Source: Solirubrobacterales bacterium
Lineage (GTDB): Bacteria; Actinomycetota; Thermoleophilia; Solirubrobacterales; JACPNS01
Reading direction: 5' to 3'
NCBI GenBank assembly: GCA_016185345.1
Contig: JACPNS010000015.1
Coordinates: forward strand, 62,001 to 126,000
Length of the DNA: 64,000 nt
Position 1 is the first letter of the stretch; the number at the start of each line of letters is the position of its first letter. A model generated the notes under the pieces. That model was not told where the DNA came from, did no database searches, and was given only the letters and a program-made list of their open reading frames with translations. Positions 7,397 through 16,856 of the stretch are shown piece after piece. Both the position numbers and the translations under genes were made by a program.

Positions 7397-8319
7397 TGAA
7401 ACGCCCGGCAACAAACCACGCCCGCCGCAAGGCAACCGAGGGCAGGAAGGCGCCTGAGATCAAGGTCACGCGGGCTTCTGACCGTCCGCAGATCAAGGCC
7501 TCTCGCGGTCCCGGAGGTCCGGCCAGGCGCCGCAAAGTCGCTCAGCCGACCGCGCGCCGCACGGATGACCGCCGGGTTGCGGAAACCCGCCGCCAGTCGC
7601 TGAGCAGCATCGGCTCGATGCCAGCACCTCGCGCAAAGCGTCCGAAACGAGCGGCCCCCGCAGTACCCGGGGCTGCACCAAAGCGTCGGCCCACGTCTTC
7701 GCGGCAACCTGCATCTTCCAGGCGAGCCACCAGAGCTGGCGGCGGTTCAGTTCGTGCCGTGGCCGTCGGCGCAAGTGGAGGAGCTGCGGCTGGTGCCGCA
7801 CGCGTCGTCGCTGAGGTCGCCCGCCCTGTCGGCGCGGTCACACGGCCAGTCCTTCGCGTCGTCTCTGGCGGTCTTGAGGCGCTTCCCCAGGCGGCTGGCC
7901 GAGCAACGCCGGTCGCCCGTGGCCGCCTGCTGATCGTTGTGGCCGGATTGCTTGCAGCCGGGCTGATCTACATCAACGTCGGCAGGCTTGAGTATGGCGA
8001 TGGCTACGGCAAGTACTCGGCGCGCGCGCAGGACCTGCAGCGCGAAAACACCGTGCTGCGCTCGAGGATCGCGAAACTCAACACCGCAGAGCGCATCAAG
8101 CGGTATGCGCAGCGCCAAGGCATGACCGTTCCAAAGCCCGAGCAGTACAGATATTTGCGCTCCAGGCGCGGCGACGCCGTCAAGGCCAGTCGTGGACTTT
8201 CTGCGCCCTTGAGCCAGGCCAGACCGGGGGATTCGGCGCCGACCGTCGAAACAGGTGCAAGTGACTCCGTTGCCTCGACACCTGTGGAGCCCGTGCCCGC
8301 CCATGAAGCCGGGCTGTAA
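7396..8319 (+). CDS. ftsL: FtsL/DivIC-like septum protein with a long basic N-terminal extension
   Basis: This 307-residue protein has the FtsL core: one membrane segment (about 176-195, LLIVVAGLLAAGLIYINV) followed by a short periplasmic coiled coil (about 205-245, with DLQRENTVLRSRIAKL). FtsL links FtsI/FtsW to the FtsQ-FtsB part of the divisome. Unusually, about 175 cytosolic residues rich in Arg, Ala, Pro and Lys precede the membrane segment, and a 60-residue tail follows. Typical FtsL is 90-130 residues. Position between rsmH and ftsI supports the call. ftsI begins immediately after the stop. Confidence 0.85.
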   Translation: MKRPATNHARRKATEGRKAPEIKVTRASDRPQIKASRGPGGPARRRKVAQPTARRTDDRRVAETRRQSLSSIGSMPAPRAKRPKRAAPAVPGAAPKRRPTSSRQPASSRRATRAGGGSVRAVAVGASGGAAAGAARVVAEVARPVGAVTRPVLRVVSGGLEALPQAAGRATPVARGRLLIVVAGLLAAGLIYINVGRLEYGDGYGKYSARAQDLQRENTVLRSRIAKLNTAERIKRYAQRQGMTVPKPEQYRYLRSRRGDAVKASRGLSAPLSQARPGDSAPTVETGASDSVASTPVEPVPAHEAGL

Positions 8320-9981
8320 ATGCAGCTGATCGAACGCCGCATCGGTCTGCTTTCGGCGATTTTCCTGCTGTTCTTCGTGCTGGCGCTCGGACGCGCGTCG
8401 AAGCTGATGGTGGTCGATCACGCGTCGCTCAAGGCACAGGCCAACGGGCAGCAGGTCGGCGATATCACTGTTCCCGCTCCGCGTGGCGCAATCCTCGACC
8501 GAAACGGAAACGAGCTCGCGGTTTCGACCGACGCAGCCGATGTCTCGGCGACTCCATACCTCGTGAAGGACGTTCCGAAGGTCAGCGCCCAGCTCGCGCC
8601 GCTGCTTGATCGGTCGCCCGAGCAGATCGCGGTCAAACTGGCCGATCGCAAAAGCGGTTTCGTCTACCTCGCCCGAAGCGTCCCCGGGGCGATCGTCGCC
8701 AAGATCGAGAAGCTCAAGATCGCGGGGATAGACACGGCCCCGACGACAAAGCGTGCCTACCCCGGCAAGACGATGGCTTCACAGGTGCTCGGCTTTGTCG
8801 GTACCGAGGGAACGGGGCTTTCCGGACTGGAATACCGCTGGGAGAAGCAACTGCACGGCAGCGACGGTGAGCGCCGCGTCGTCAAGGACGGAAAGGGCGA
8901 TGCGATCTCGACCGTGGACGTCGCGAAGATGCAGCCGGGTGAGAACCTCAAGCTGACACTCGACAGCCAGCTTCAGCTTCAGACCGAAGCCGTCATGAAG
9001 CAGGTCGCGGCGAACTACTCACCGCAGGGCGCATCGGCGATCGTGATGGACCCGCGCGACGGCAGCATCCTCGCGATGACCAACTACCCGACGCTCGACG
9101 CCAACGACCCAGCGGCCGCGAAGCCCGAGGCGATGCAGAACCGCGCGGTTGGCTTCAACTACGAGCCCGGCTCGACTTTCAAGGCCGTGACAGTCGCTGG
9201 AGCGCTCTCCGACAAGAAGGTCACGCCGAGCACCGTTTTTGATCTGCCCACGCTGCTCCAGGTGGCTGACCGCGAGATCGAGGACTCCGAGGAGCGCGGA
9301 CCGGTGAGCCTCCCGGTCTCGCAGATCATCGCCAAGTCCTCAAACGTGGGCACGGTCAAGATCTCTCAGACGATGACGGACGCGCGATTCGATTCCTGGG
9401 TGCGCAAGTTCGGCTTCGGCCGACCGACCGGCATCGATCTCTCGGGCGAGGAGCAGGGACTGGTGCTCGGGTACAAGGACTACTCCGGCGTCTCCAAGGC
9501 GAACTTTGCGATCGGTCAGGGCCTCGCCGTCACGCCGATCCAGATGGCGACCGCCTACTCGGCGATCGCCAACGGCGGCATCCTGCGACCGCCGCACATC
9601 GTCGAATCAATCGGCGGCAAGCCGACCAGGCGCAAGGCGGGCGAGCGTGTCATCTCCGCGCGTGTGGCCGCGCAGCTGCGCACGATGCTCGAGGGCGTCC
9701 TGAGCCCCGGTGGTACGGCGTCCGAGGCCGCGATCCCCGGCTACAAGCTCGCTGGAAAGACGGGTACTGCCGAGGTATTCGACACCGTGGCCGGCGAATA
9801 CTCAAAGTCCAAGTACGTGGCGTCGTTCATCGGCTTTGCTCCGGCGAAGAACCCACAGCTGCTGGTCTCGGTCGTCGTGAACCAGCCCCAGGGCCAAATC
9901 TACGGCGGCAAGGTCGCCGCGCCGGCCTTCCAGGAAATCTTGAACTTCGCGCTGCCGTACCTGAAGATTCCACCCGACTGA
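8320..9981 (+). CDS. ftsI: Septal peptidoglycan transpeptidase FtsI (PBP3-type)
   Basis: This 553-residue class B penicillin-binding protein cross-links septal peptidoglycan outside the membrane. An N-terminal membrane anchor (about 8-28) is followed by the dimer domain (APRGAILDRNGNELA) and the transpeptidase domain with the active-site SxxK (Ser285, Lys288 in EPGSTFK), SSN (about 340) and KTGT (480-483). All three catalytic motifs are intact. It starts one base after the ftsL stop, so the two are co-translated. Confidence 0.97.
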   Translation: MQLIERRIGLLSAIFLLFFVLALGRASKLMVVDHASLKAQANGQQVGDITVPAPRGAILDRNGNELAVSTDAADVSATPYLVKDVPKVSAQLAPLLDRSPEQIAVKLADRKSGFVYLARSVPGAIVAKIEKLKIAGIDTAPTTKRAYPGKTMASQVLGFVGTEGTGLSGLEYRWEKQLHGSDGERRVVKDGKGDAISTVDVAKMQPGENLKLTLDSQLQLQTEAVMKQVAANYSPQGASAIVMDPRDGSILAMTNYPTLDANDPAAAKPEAMQNRAVGFNYEPGSTFKAVTVAGALSDKKVTPSTVFDLPTLLQVADREIEDSEERGPVSLPVSQIIAKSSNVGTVKISQTMTDARFDSWVRKFGFGRPTGIDLSGEEQGLVLGYKDYSGVSKANFAIGQGLAVTPIQMATAYSAIANGGILRPPHIVESIGGKPTRRKAGERVISARVAAQLRTMLEGVLSPGGTASEAAIPGYKLAGKTGTAEVFDTVAGEYSKSKYVASFIGFAPAKNPQLLVSVVVNQPQGQIYGGKVAAPAFQEILNFALPYLKIPPD

Positions 9982-10191
9982 TCAGGCCAGTCCGAGTTCG
10001 TCCATCGTGCGCAGGAACTTCTCGCCATCGACCGGCGACCCATGTCCAAACGCGACGAGCGAGGGCTCGAGCTTGATCAATTCTTTCGCGCTCTCCTTGA
10101 CCTGCACCGGGTCGGTGGAGAATCCCTCAAACGGGAGCGCGAGCTTTGGACCAAAGGTCAGGTACGACATGTTGCGGCGGCCGGCGCCCAA
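9982..10191 (-). pseudogene. Metallo-beta-lactamase-fold hydrolase, C-terminal remnant
   Basis: A 69-codon minus-strand frame from TTG 10191 (or ATG 10170) encodes only the last part of an MBL-fold protein. TFGPKLALPFEGFSTDP, then KELIKLEPSLVAFGHGSPV, contains the final metal-site GHG motif and the closing helix. The HxHxDH metal site and the rest of the fold are missing, and a stop lies just upstream in frame. A different minus-strand frame upstream (about 10350-10158) reads WSHVRHDAKKIKRMNG and looks protein-like, so the gene may have been broken by frameshift or deletion. It lies tail-to-tail with ftsI, breaking the otherwise same-strand cluster. Confidence 0.55.
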
Positions 10192-10376
10192 AGTTCAATC
10201 CCGTAGTGCTCGCAGACCGCACCGGCGTATCTCCCCGACGCTACGCTGATTGACTCTGGCGCGCCGTTCATACGTTTGATCTTCTTGGCGTCATGGCGGA
10301 CATGGGACCAGACCAACTGACCAGCCGAGCTGACCTCCAGTTGCCGCCGTAGTCCTCAGGGTTATGCTGATTCGAG

Positions 10377-11816
10377 ATGGATCTCGGAGAGCTGACCGGC
10401 GATGCGACACTGGCGGGGACGGAGATTTCCGACCTCGTCTACTCCTCGCGTGACTCCACGCCCGGCAGCCTGTTCTTCTGCGTGCGCGGCTTCACCGCCG
10501 ACGGCCATGTGTTCGCGCCGGACGCCATCAACCGAGGCGCGGCCGCGATCGTCTGCGAGCGGCCACTTGGACTGGGCGTCCCGGAGCTTGTCGTAGAAGA
10601 CGCCCGTGCAGCGATGCCGGCCCTCGCGCGGCGCTTCTTCAGGGACCCGAGCCGTGATGTTGACGTGATCGGCATAACAGGCACGAACGGCAAAACGACG
10701 ATCGCGTATCTCGTGCGCCAGATCCTTGAATCCGCGGGTAAGCCCTGTGCTCTCCTCGGCACGGTTGCATGGATCATCGGCGGCGTCGAAACCCCGGCCG
10801 AGCGCACCACGCCCGAGGCGATCGACCTCGTTCGCGCCTTGCGCACGATGGCCGACTCGGGCGAGAAGGCTTGCGCACTAGAGGTCTCATCGCATGCCCT
10901 CGAGCTGGGCCGCGCAGACGAAGTTGCCTTCGCTGCAGCTGTATTCACGAACCTCACCCAGGACCACCTCGACTTCCACGAGACGATGGAGGACTACTTC
11001 GCGGCCAAGCGGTTGCTGTTTGAATCGAACCCCGGGGTGGCGATCGTCAACGTTGACGACGAGTACGGCCGTCGCCTGGCTGAAGACTTTGCGTCGGTCA
11101 CGTATTCGGCTGAAGGCGCGGCGGCGGACTATCGCGCGACCGACGTTGAGTTCGACGCCACTGGATCGCGCTTCACCTGCGAACACAACGGCGGCGAGAT
11201 TCGCGCGTCGGTGCGACTGCCCGGACTCTTCAACGTCGCCAACGCGCTTGCTGCGCTCGCCACATGCATTGAGCTCGGAGTTCGCGCGGATACCGCGGCG
11301 GAGGCGTTGGCGACGGCAACCGGAGCCCCCGGTCGTTTTGAACCGGTCGCGAGCGGCCAGGACTTTGGCGTCTTCGTTGACTACGCACACACGCCCGACT
11401 CGATCGAGAACGTCCTGCGCGCCGCAAGGAGCCTTCCGCACAATCGCGTGATCTCGATCGTCGGCGCGGGCGGTGACCGTGACAAGACCAAACGCCCGCT
11501 GATGGGCGCCGCGGCTGCCGCTGCATCTGATGTCGTCTACATCACGTCCGACAATCCGCGCTCAGAAGAGCCGTCCACGATCATCGAGGAAGTACTTGCC
11601 GGCGCGCTGCCAGCGGCCGAGGCATCGGGCGCGCGCGTCGAGGATGTCGTTGATCGTCGTGCTGCCATTGAACGTGCCGTCGCCGAGGCCCAGTCCGGCG
11701 ACATCGTCTTCGTCTTTGGCAAGGGGCACGAACAGGGACAGGAGTTTGCCGACGGGCGCAAGATTCCGTTTGATGACGCCACGGTAGTGCGCGAGTCATT
11801 GGCGCTGCAGGCATGA
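10377..11816 (+). CDS. murE: UDP-MurNAc-dipeptide:meso-DAP ligase MurE
   Basis: This 479-residue cytosolic Mur ligase adds the third stem-peptide residue. The ATP loop GITGTNGKTT is at about 99-108. The central domain has TPEAIDL and NLTQDHLDFH, with the carbamylated-lysine region nearby. The amino acid specificity motif reads DNPR (392-395, in DNPRSEEP), which in characterised MurE enzymes selects meso-diaminopimelate rather than lysine. The last four bases overlap murF (ATGA). Confidence 0.97.
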   Translation: MDLGELTGDATLAGTEISDLVYSSRDSTPGSLFFCVRGFTADGHVFAPDAINRGAAAIVCERPLGLGVPELVVEDARAAMPALARRFFRDPSRDVDVIGITGTNGKTTIAYLVRQILESAGKPCALLGTVAWIIGGVETPAERTTPEAIDLVRALRTMADSGEKACALEVSSHALELGRADEVAFAAAVFTNLTQDHLDFHETMEDYFAAKRLLFESNPGVAIVNVDDEYGRRLAEDFASVTYSAEGAAADYRATDVEFDATGSRFTCEHNGGEIRASVRLPGLFNVANALAALATCIELGVRADTAAEALATATGAPGRFEPVASGQDFGVFVDYAHTPDSIENVLRAARSLPHNRVISIVGAGGDRDKTKRPLMGAAAAAASDVVYITSDNPRSEEPSTIIEEVLAGALPAAEASGARVEDVVDRRAAIERAVAEAQSGDIVFVFGKGHEQGQEFADGRKIPFDDATVVRESLALQA

Positions 11817-13177
11817 TCGAACTGTCGGCAGCGCAGCTTGCCGAGAGCATCGGCGCGCGAGATCCGGGCGGCGATGCCAGCCAGCCGACCCGCGTCGTTA
11901 TCGACTCGCGCGAGGCCGGTCCAGGCGACCTCTTCTTCGGGATCGCGGGCGAGAACGTTGACGGAGGGTCATACGCGCAGGCAGTGATCGATCAGGGTGC
12001 GTGGGGCGTCGTGATCACTGGCGAACACTCTGCGAGTGGCGCAAATGTATTTGTGGTCGACGATCCGACCGTTGCGCTCGGCCGACTTGCAAATCGTTGG
12101 CGGCATGAACTCGGCGCAAAGGTGATCGGCGTGACTGGTTCGACCGGCAAGACCTCGACGAAGGACATCCTCGCGGCGCTGCTCGGCAAATCGATGAGCG
12201 TCGTGTCGACGCCCGCCAACAGGAACACCGAGATCGGGATGCCGCTGACGATCCTCGGAGCGCCCAAGGGCACGCGGGCGTTGGTGCTTGAAATGGCCAT
12301 GCGTGGGGCGAACCAGATCGACGAGCTGGCGCGGATCGCCGAACCTGACGTCGGCTGCATCGTCAACGTCGGGCCCGTTCACCTTGAACAGCTCGGCAGC
12401 GTCGAGAACGTGGCTGCCGCGAAGGCCGAATTGATCGCGCGGCTGGCAAACGACGCGACCGCTGTCATGCCCGCCGACGAGCCGCTGCTTGATCGGCACA
12501 TTCGCAGCGATATCGCAACCGTCCGGTTCGGACCGGGCGGCGACGTCCGCCTGCTCGATGAAGATGCCGCGGACGAGTTGAGGATTGCGACCCCCCATGG
12601 AGAAGTTCGGATCGTCCCTTCGTTCAAGGAGCGTTACCTGACGCGTAACCTGCTCGCTGCCGTGGCCTGTGCTCAGGCCGTCGGCGCGCCCGCGGACGGT
12701 GATCTCACTGTGAATTTCTCTTCACTGCGCGGGGAGGTCAGCGAGGTGCTCGGTGGAGTCACATTGATAAACGACTGTTACAACGCCAATCCCATCTCGA
12801 TGCGCGCCGCGCTCGACAATCTCGCCGATGCCGGAGGCAGGCACATCGCGGTTCTCGGCGGAATGGGCGAGCTAGGGGTCGACTCCACACGTTTTCACCA
12901 CGAAGTCGCTCAGCACGCCGCCGACAGCGGGGTGGATTTTCTGGTCACCGTCGGCGATCTTGGCGGCGCGTACGGCGACGGCTATGTCGGCTCAATCGAG
13001 CACGTGGCCAGCCCTGAGGCCGCGGCGTATGTGGTCCGCCGGGTTGCCGAGCCAGGCGACACCGTGCTCGTGAAGGGCTCGCGCTCGGTCGGCCTTGAGC
13101 GGGTCGGCGAGATTCTCGTCAACGCCAGCAGGAACCACGTCGATTCAGGCCCGGGGGGACGAGCGGCTGATGGGTGA
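11813..13177 (+). CDS. murF: UDP-MurNAc-tripeptide:D-Ala-D-Ala ligase MurF
   Basis: This 454-residue ligase completes the pentapeptide precursor in the cytosol. The ATP loop is GVTGSTGKTSTKD (about 104-116). NRNTEIGMPLTIL and MAMRGANQI mark the Mur ligase central domain, and DCYNANPISMRAAL marks the C-terminal domain of MurF. The start overlaps murE by four bases and the end overlaps the likely mraY start by eight. Confidence 0.97.
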   Translation: MIELSAAQLAESIGARDPGGDASQPTRVVIDSREAGPGDLFFGIAGENVDGGSYAQAVIDQGAWGVVITGEHSASGANVFVVDDPTVALGRLANRWRHELGAKVIGVTGSTGKTSTKDILAALLGKSMSVVSTPANRNTEIGMPLTILGAPKGTRALVLEMAMRGANQIDELARIAEPDVGCIVNVGPVHLEQLGSVENVAAAKAELIARLANDATAVMPADEPLLDRHIRSDIATVRFGPGGDVRLLDEDAADELRIATPHGEVRIVPSFKERYLTRNLLAAVACAQAVGAPADGDLTVNFSSLRGEVSEVLGGVTLINDCYNANPISMRAALDNLADAGGRHIAVLGGMGELGVDSTRFHHEVAQHAADSGVDFLVTVGDLGGAYGDGYVGSIEHVASPEAAAYVVRRVAEPGDTVLVKGSRSVGLERVGEILVNASRNHVDSGPGGRAADG

Positions 13178-14135
13178 AGTTCTGATCGCAGCGATGTCGA
13201 CGCTGCTCATCGCGATCTTCCTCGGGCCGCAGTTCATCGACTTCCTGCGCCGTCGCGAGTTCGGCCAGCACATCCGCGACGAGGGCCCGATCGAGCACCA
13301 CGCCAAGGCCGGCACCCCGACGATGGGCGGCGTGATCATCTTCATTGCGGTCGTTATCCCCGTGTTTGTGCTGGCGGACATCACTCGCGCTGGCACCGTC
13401 GCGGTGATCGGCACGATGCTCGCATGCGCTGCACTGGGGTTTGCAGACGACTGGACGAAGATCGTTCGTAAACGCTCGCTCGGGCTGCCAGGGCGCTGGA
13501 AGCTGTTCTGGCAGGCCGTTATCGCGGCAGGCCTCTGGTACGTCGCAACCCAACGGGCCGGGCTCGACAGCACCGTCTACCTGCGCGTCATCGACGCCTC
13601 GATCGACCTTGGCTACTTCTATCCCGTGTTTGTCCTGCTTGTGGTGATGGGCGCGACGAACGGCGTGAACCTGACCGACGGACTCGACGGTCTGGCAGCG
13701 GGTTGCGCGGCGATCGTCTTCACGACCTACACATTCATGTCTGCCAACTACAACTGGCACGACCTGATGCTGATCTCGGCCTGCCTCGCCGCTGGTTGCA
13801 TCGGCTTCCTCTGGTTCAACTCGTTTCCGGCGGCGATATTTATGGGGGATACGGGCTCGCTCGGCCTCGGCGGAGCCATCGCTGCGCTCGCCGTGATGAC
13901 CGACACCGAGATTCTGCTCGTGTTGATCGGCGGGATCTTCGTGATCGAGGCGCTATCAGTTGCGATCCAGGTGTTCTGGTTCAAGATGTTCCACAAGCGT
14001 GTTTTCCTGATGGCACCGATCCACCACGACTTCGAGATGCGCGGCTGGTCGGAGACGAAGATCATCCTGCGCTTCTGGATCGTGGCCGCCGGCTGCGCTG
14101 CCGTCGGCTTCGTGCTTTTCCTGAATCCGCTCTAG
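13170..14135 (+). CDS. mraY: Phospho-MurNAc-pentapeptide translocase MraY
   Basis: This 321-residue integral membrane enzyme with about ten hydrophobic segments transfers phospho-MurNAc-pentapeptide to undecaprenyl phosphate, making lipid I. Signatures include HHAKAGTPTMGG near the N-terminus, FADDWTK (the Asp-Asp motif), NLTDGLDGLA, FMGDTGSLGLGG and the histidine-rich APIHHDFEMRG. I chose ATG 13170, preceded by GGGGGGA, because an upstream start at 13095 would add 25 non-conserved residues lying inside murF. Confidence 0.97.
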   Translation: MGEVLIAAMSTLLIAIFLGPQFIDFLRRREFGQHIRDEGPIEHHAKAGTPTMGGVIIFIAVVIPVFVLADITRAGTVAVIGTMLACAALGFADDWTKIVRKRSLGLPGRWKLFWQAVIAAGLWYVATQRAGLDSTVYLRVIDASIDLGYFYPVFVLLVVMGATNGVNLTDGLDGLAAGCAAIVFTTYTFMSANYNWHDLMLISACLAAGCIGFLWFNSFPAAIFMGDTGSLGLGGAIAALAVMTDTEILLVLIGGIFVIEALSVAIQVFWFKMFHKRVFLMAPIHHDFEMRGWSETKIILRFWIVAAGCAAVGFVLFLNPL

Positions 14136-14145
14136 CCTGTCGGAC

Positions 14146-15438
14146 GTGACAACGTTCGAATCTGTTCCCAGGCCACCTATCCCGACCGGCAGCTATCTCG
14201 TGGTCGGCCTTGGTAAGTCCGGCCAGTCGGCGGCCAAGCTGTTGATCGCGCTCGGGCACAGAGTTGTTGCCGTGGACCGCGGATCGCCCTCCGAAAGCGA
14301 CACGCTCGGAGACTTCGGCGCAGAGGTGCACCTGAACACCGACGGAGCCGAGTTCGTGGACGAGGTCGACAACGTTGTGAAGAGCCCGGGCGTGCCGCAG
14401 GAGGCCGCGGCGATTGAAGCCGCAAAGGCCGAGGGCAAGAACGTCTTCGGCGAACTCGAGCTCGGTTGGCGCCTGCTGCCAAATCCATTCATCGCGGTCA
14501 CCGGCACGAACGGTAAGACGACGACGACCGAGTTGCTCGGACAGATCTATCGCGACGCCGGATTGCCGGTTGCGGTCGCGGGCAATGTCGGCACGCCGGT
14601 TTGCGAGCTGGTTGACAACATCGATCCAGAGGCCACCGTGATCTGCGAGGCCTCGAGCTTTCAGATAGAAGACGCCCCGGAATTTGCGCCCGAGTGCGGG
14701 ATTCTGCTCAACCTTGCGCCCGATCATCTCGATCGCCACCACAGTTTCGAGAAATACCGCGACGCCAAGCTCGCGATGTTCGCCGGGCAGGGCCCCGGCC
14801 AGTTCGCTGTCACGGGCCCGTCGATCGATCTTGAAGTCCCCGGCGAGGGCCGTAAATACAAAGTCCCGGCGCCAAATCTCGACGCAATCGCGGACTCAAT
14901 CGCAGTCGAGGGGCCGCACAATAAGGAAAACGCCGTGATCGCGACCCAGGCGGCAATGCTGATGGGCGTCGATCCACTTTCGATCGCCGGCACGCTCGCG
15001 ACATTCCCGGGATTGCCACACCGCATGGAGCTGATCGGTGCCCGGCGCGGCGTGAAATACGTGAACGATTCGAAGGCAACGAACGTGGCGGCGACGCTGG
15101 CGGCGCTCGGTTCATATTCGGGTGGTGCGCACGCGCTGATCGGTGGGTCTCCCAAGGGCGAGGACTTTTCGGTTTTGAAGGCCGCCGTGGAGCGGTCCTG
15201 CGCAGCTGTGTATCTGAACGGCGCGACAGCACCAGAACTGACAGCGGCGCTAGAAGGCGCGGCCGTACCGGTCCGCTCCTTCGACACACTCGACGAGGCC
15301 TTCGCCGCAGCCGCCGCAGCCGCGCGACAGGGCCAGACCGTGCTGCTCAGCCCCGCCGCAGCCAGTTTCGACCAGTTCAAGAACTACGAAGCGCGCGGCG
15401 AGCGCTTTCGAGAACTGGCCACGGCTGTCGCCGAGTAG
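14146..15438 (+). CDS. murD: UDP-MurNAc-L-Ala:D-Glu ligase MurD
   Basis: This 430-residue cytosolic ligase starts at GTG 14146. It has an N-terminal Rossmann-like UDP-binding domain (VVGLGKSGQSAAKLL), the ATP loop AVTGTNGKTTTTE, NLAPDHLDRH in the central domain and YVNDSKATN at the start of the C-terminal domain. It adds D-glutamate to UDP-MurNAc-L-alanine, the second stem-peptide step. It follows mraY by ten bases. Confidence 0.97.
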   Translation: MTTFESVPRPPIPTGSYLVVGLGKSGQSAAKLLIALGHRVVAVDRGSPSESDTLGDFGAEVHLNTDGAEFVDEVDNVVKSPGVPQEAAAIEAAKAEGKNVFGELELGWRLLPNPFIAVTGTNGKTTTTELLGQIYRDAGLPVAVAGNVGTPVCELVDNIDPEATVICEASSFQIEDAPEFAPECGILLNLAPDHLDRHHSFEKYRDAKLAMFAGQGPGQFAVTGPSIDLEVPGEGRKYKVPAPNLDAIADSIAVEGPHNKENAVIATQAAMLMGVDPLSIAGTLATFPGLPHRMELIGARRGVKYVNDSKATNVAATLAALGSYSGGAHALIGGSPKGEDFSVLKAAVERSCAAVYLNGATAPELTAALEGAAVPVRSFDTLDEAFAAAAAAARQGQTVLLSPAAASFDQFKNYEARGERFRELATAVAE

Positions 15439-15476
15439 GGCAAGGGGTCCCGTGAGCGCCGTCGAACTCAGTCGGA

Positions 15477-16856
15477 ATGAGGATTCCGCGCGCCCGTACG
15501 CAGAAAACGAGTTCGAGGAGGACCTCTCCATCAAAGGAGAGGACCAAGTCTGCGCGCGCGAAGGTCAGCAAGCAGACGCCCGACGAGCAACTGCTCTGGA
15601 CGATCACTATCGCGTTGTTCGCCGCAGGAGCCGTGATGGTCTATTCGGCGAGCTCTGGAAACGCGGCGCTGGCGGTGGGAGGAGATCCGACGGGATACCT
15701 CAAGCGCTACCTGATCATCGGAGCGGCGGGTCTGTTGATCATGCGCTTCGCGTCAAAAATCGACCTGAACCGCGTGCGCGAATTCACGCCGTTGCTTCTG
15801 ATGGCCGCGTTCGGGATGCTTGTTCTCGTTTTGTTGCCCGGCTTTGGCGTCGAGGTCAACGGCGCCAGGCGCTGGCTTGGGGCCGGAATGCTCCGCTTCC
15901 AGCCGTCCGAGGTGATGAAGATCGCGCTCGTTCTCTACGCGGCAATGCTGATCGCGCAGAATCCAAAGCGCGTCCAGTCGATCGGATCGCTGGCAAATCC
16001 ACTCTTCTACGTGATTGGCGCGGCGGGCGGACTGATCATGCTCCAGCCCGACATGGGGACCGATCTCGTGATCTTTTCGACGCTGGGCCTGTTGCTTGTC
16101 GCCGCCGGCGCAAGCCTGAAGGACCTGGCCAAGGTCGGCGCGGCGCTCGCGGTTCTTGTTCTGCTCATGAGCATCCTCGAGCCTTACCGAATGGCGAGAC
16201 TGACCTCGTTCCTCAATCCAGCCCAGGACCCGACCGGCGCGGGCTACCAGTCGAGCCAGGCGCGGATCGCGATCGGCTCGGGTGGGTTCTTCGGAGTCGG
16301 CCTCGGCGAATCGGTGCAGAAGATTGCCTACATGCCGGAGGCGCACACAGACATGATCATCGCCGTGATCGGCGAGGAACTGGGGCTCTTGGGGATCGGC
16401 GTACTGGCGCTGCTTTACATCGGCCTGATCTACATGGGGCTGCGGGCTGCCAAGAACAGCCGCGACATCTATGCGCGCCTGTTGGCTGTCGGGATCACCT
16501 CGCTGCTCGCCTCGCAGACGCTGCTGAACTTCTTCGCCGTGCTGGGAATGGCGCCGCTCACCGGAGTGCCACTGCCATTCATCTCATACGGCGGCGCGAA
16601 CCTGATCATCATGCTCACGGCAATGGGCCTGCTGATCAACGTCGCCTCCGGCAGGCATCAGGCGCGCGTCCGCGTGATCCGCGGCGGCGGTCGATCGGCC
16701 TCGCACAGAGAAGCACGCCCTCATTCGCAGCGCAAGGTCGCAGCAGCCGGAGCCGGTTCAGGAACTCCATCCAGGACTCGCGGGGGTCACAATGAAAATC
16801 GCCGTCGCAGCGGGGGGAACGGCCGGTCACGCCGTTCCGGCCCTGGCAGTCGCTGA
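15477..16856 (+). CDS. ftsW: Septal SEDS glycosyltransferase FtsW
   Basis: This 459-residue SEDS polymerase of the divisome works with FtsI. About ten membrane segments follow a basic 40-residue N-terminus. NGARRWLG, FQPSEVMKIALVLYAA, QPDMGTDLV, YQSSQARIAIGSGG, IGEELGLLGI and PLPFISYGGANL are SEDS signatures. The basic tail (after GRHQARV) continues for about 70 residues, and its last 65 bases overlap the start of murG in another frame. This is long for this cluster. ATG 15477 is the first start in frame. An overlapping frame from 15452 is a shadow. Confidence 0.95.
   Translation: MRIPRARTQKTSSRRTSPSKERTKSARAKVSKQTPDEQLLWTITIALFAAGAVMVYSASSGNAALAVGGDPTGYLKRYLIIGAAGLLIMRFASKIDLNRVREFTPLLLMAAFGMLVLVLLPGFGVEVNGARRWLGAGMLRFQPSEVMKIALVLYAAMLIAQNPKRVQSIGSLANPLFYVIGAAGGLIMLQPDMGTDLVIFSTLGLLLVAAGASLKDLAKVGAALAVLVLLMSILEPYRMARLTSFLNPAQDPTGAGYQSSQARIAIGSGGFFGVGLGESVQKIAYMPEAHTDMIIAVIGEELGLLGIGVLALLYIGLIYMGLRAAKNSRDIYARLLAVGITSLLASQTLLNFFAVLGMAPLTGVPLPFISYGGANLIIMLTAMGLLINVASGRHQARVRVIRGGGRSASHREARPHSQRKVAAAGAGSGTPSRTRGGHNENRRRSGGNGRSRRSGPGSR

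Noticed and set aside
15452-16795. A 447-residue frame overlapping ftsW
   Set aside because: It is Arg/Ser-rich with no hydrophobic or domain pattern, while the ftsW frame carries all SEDS motifs.
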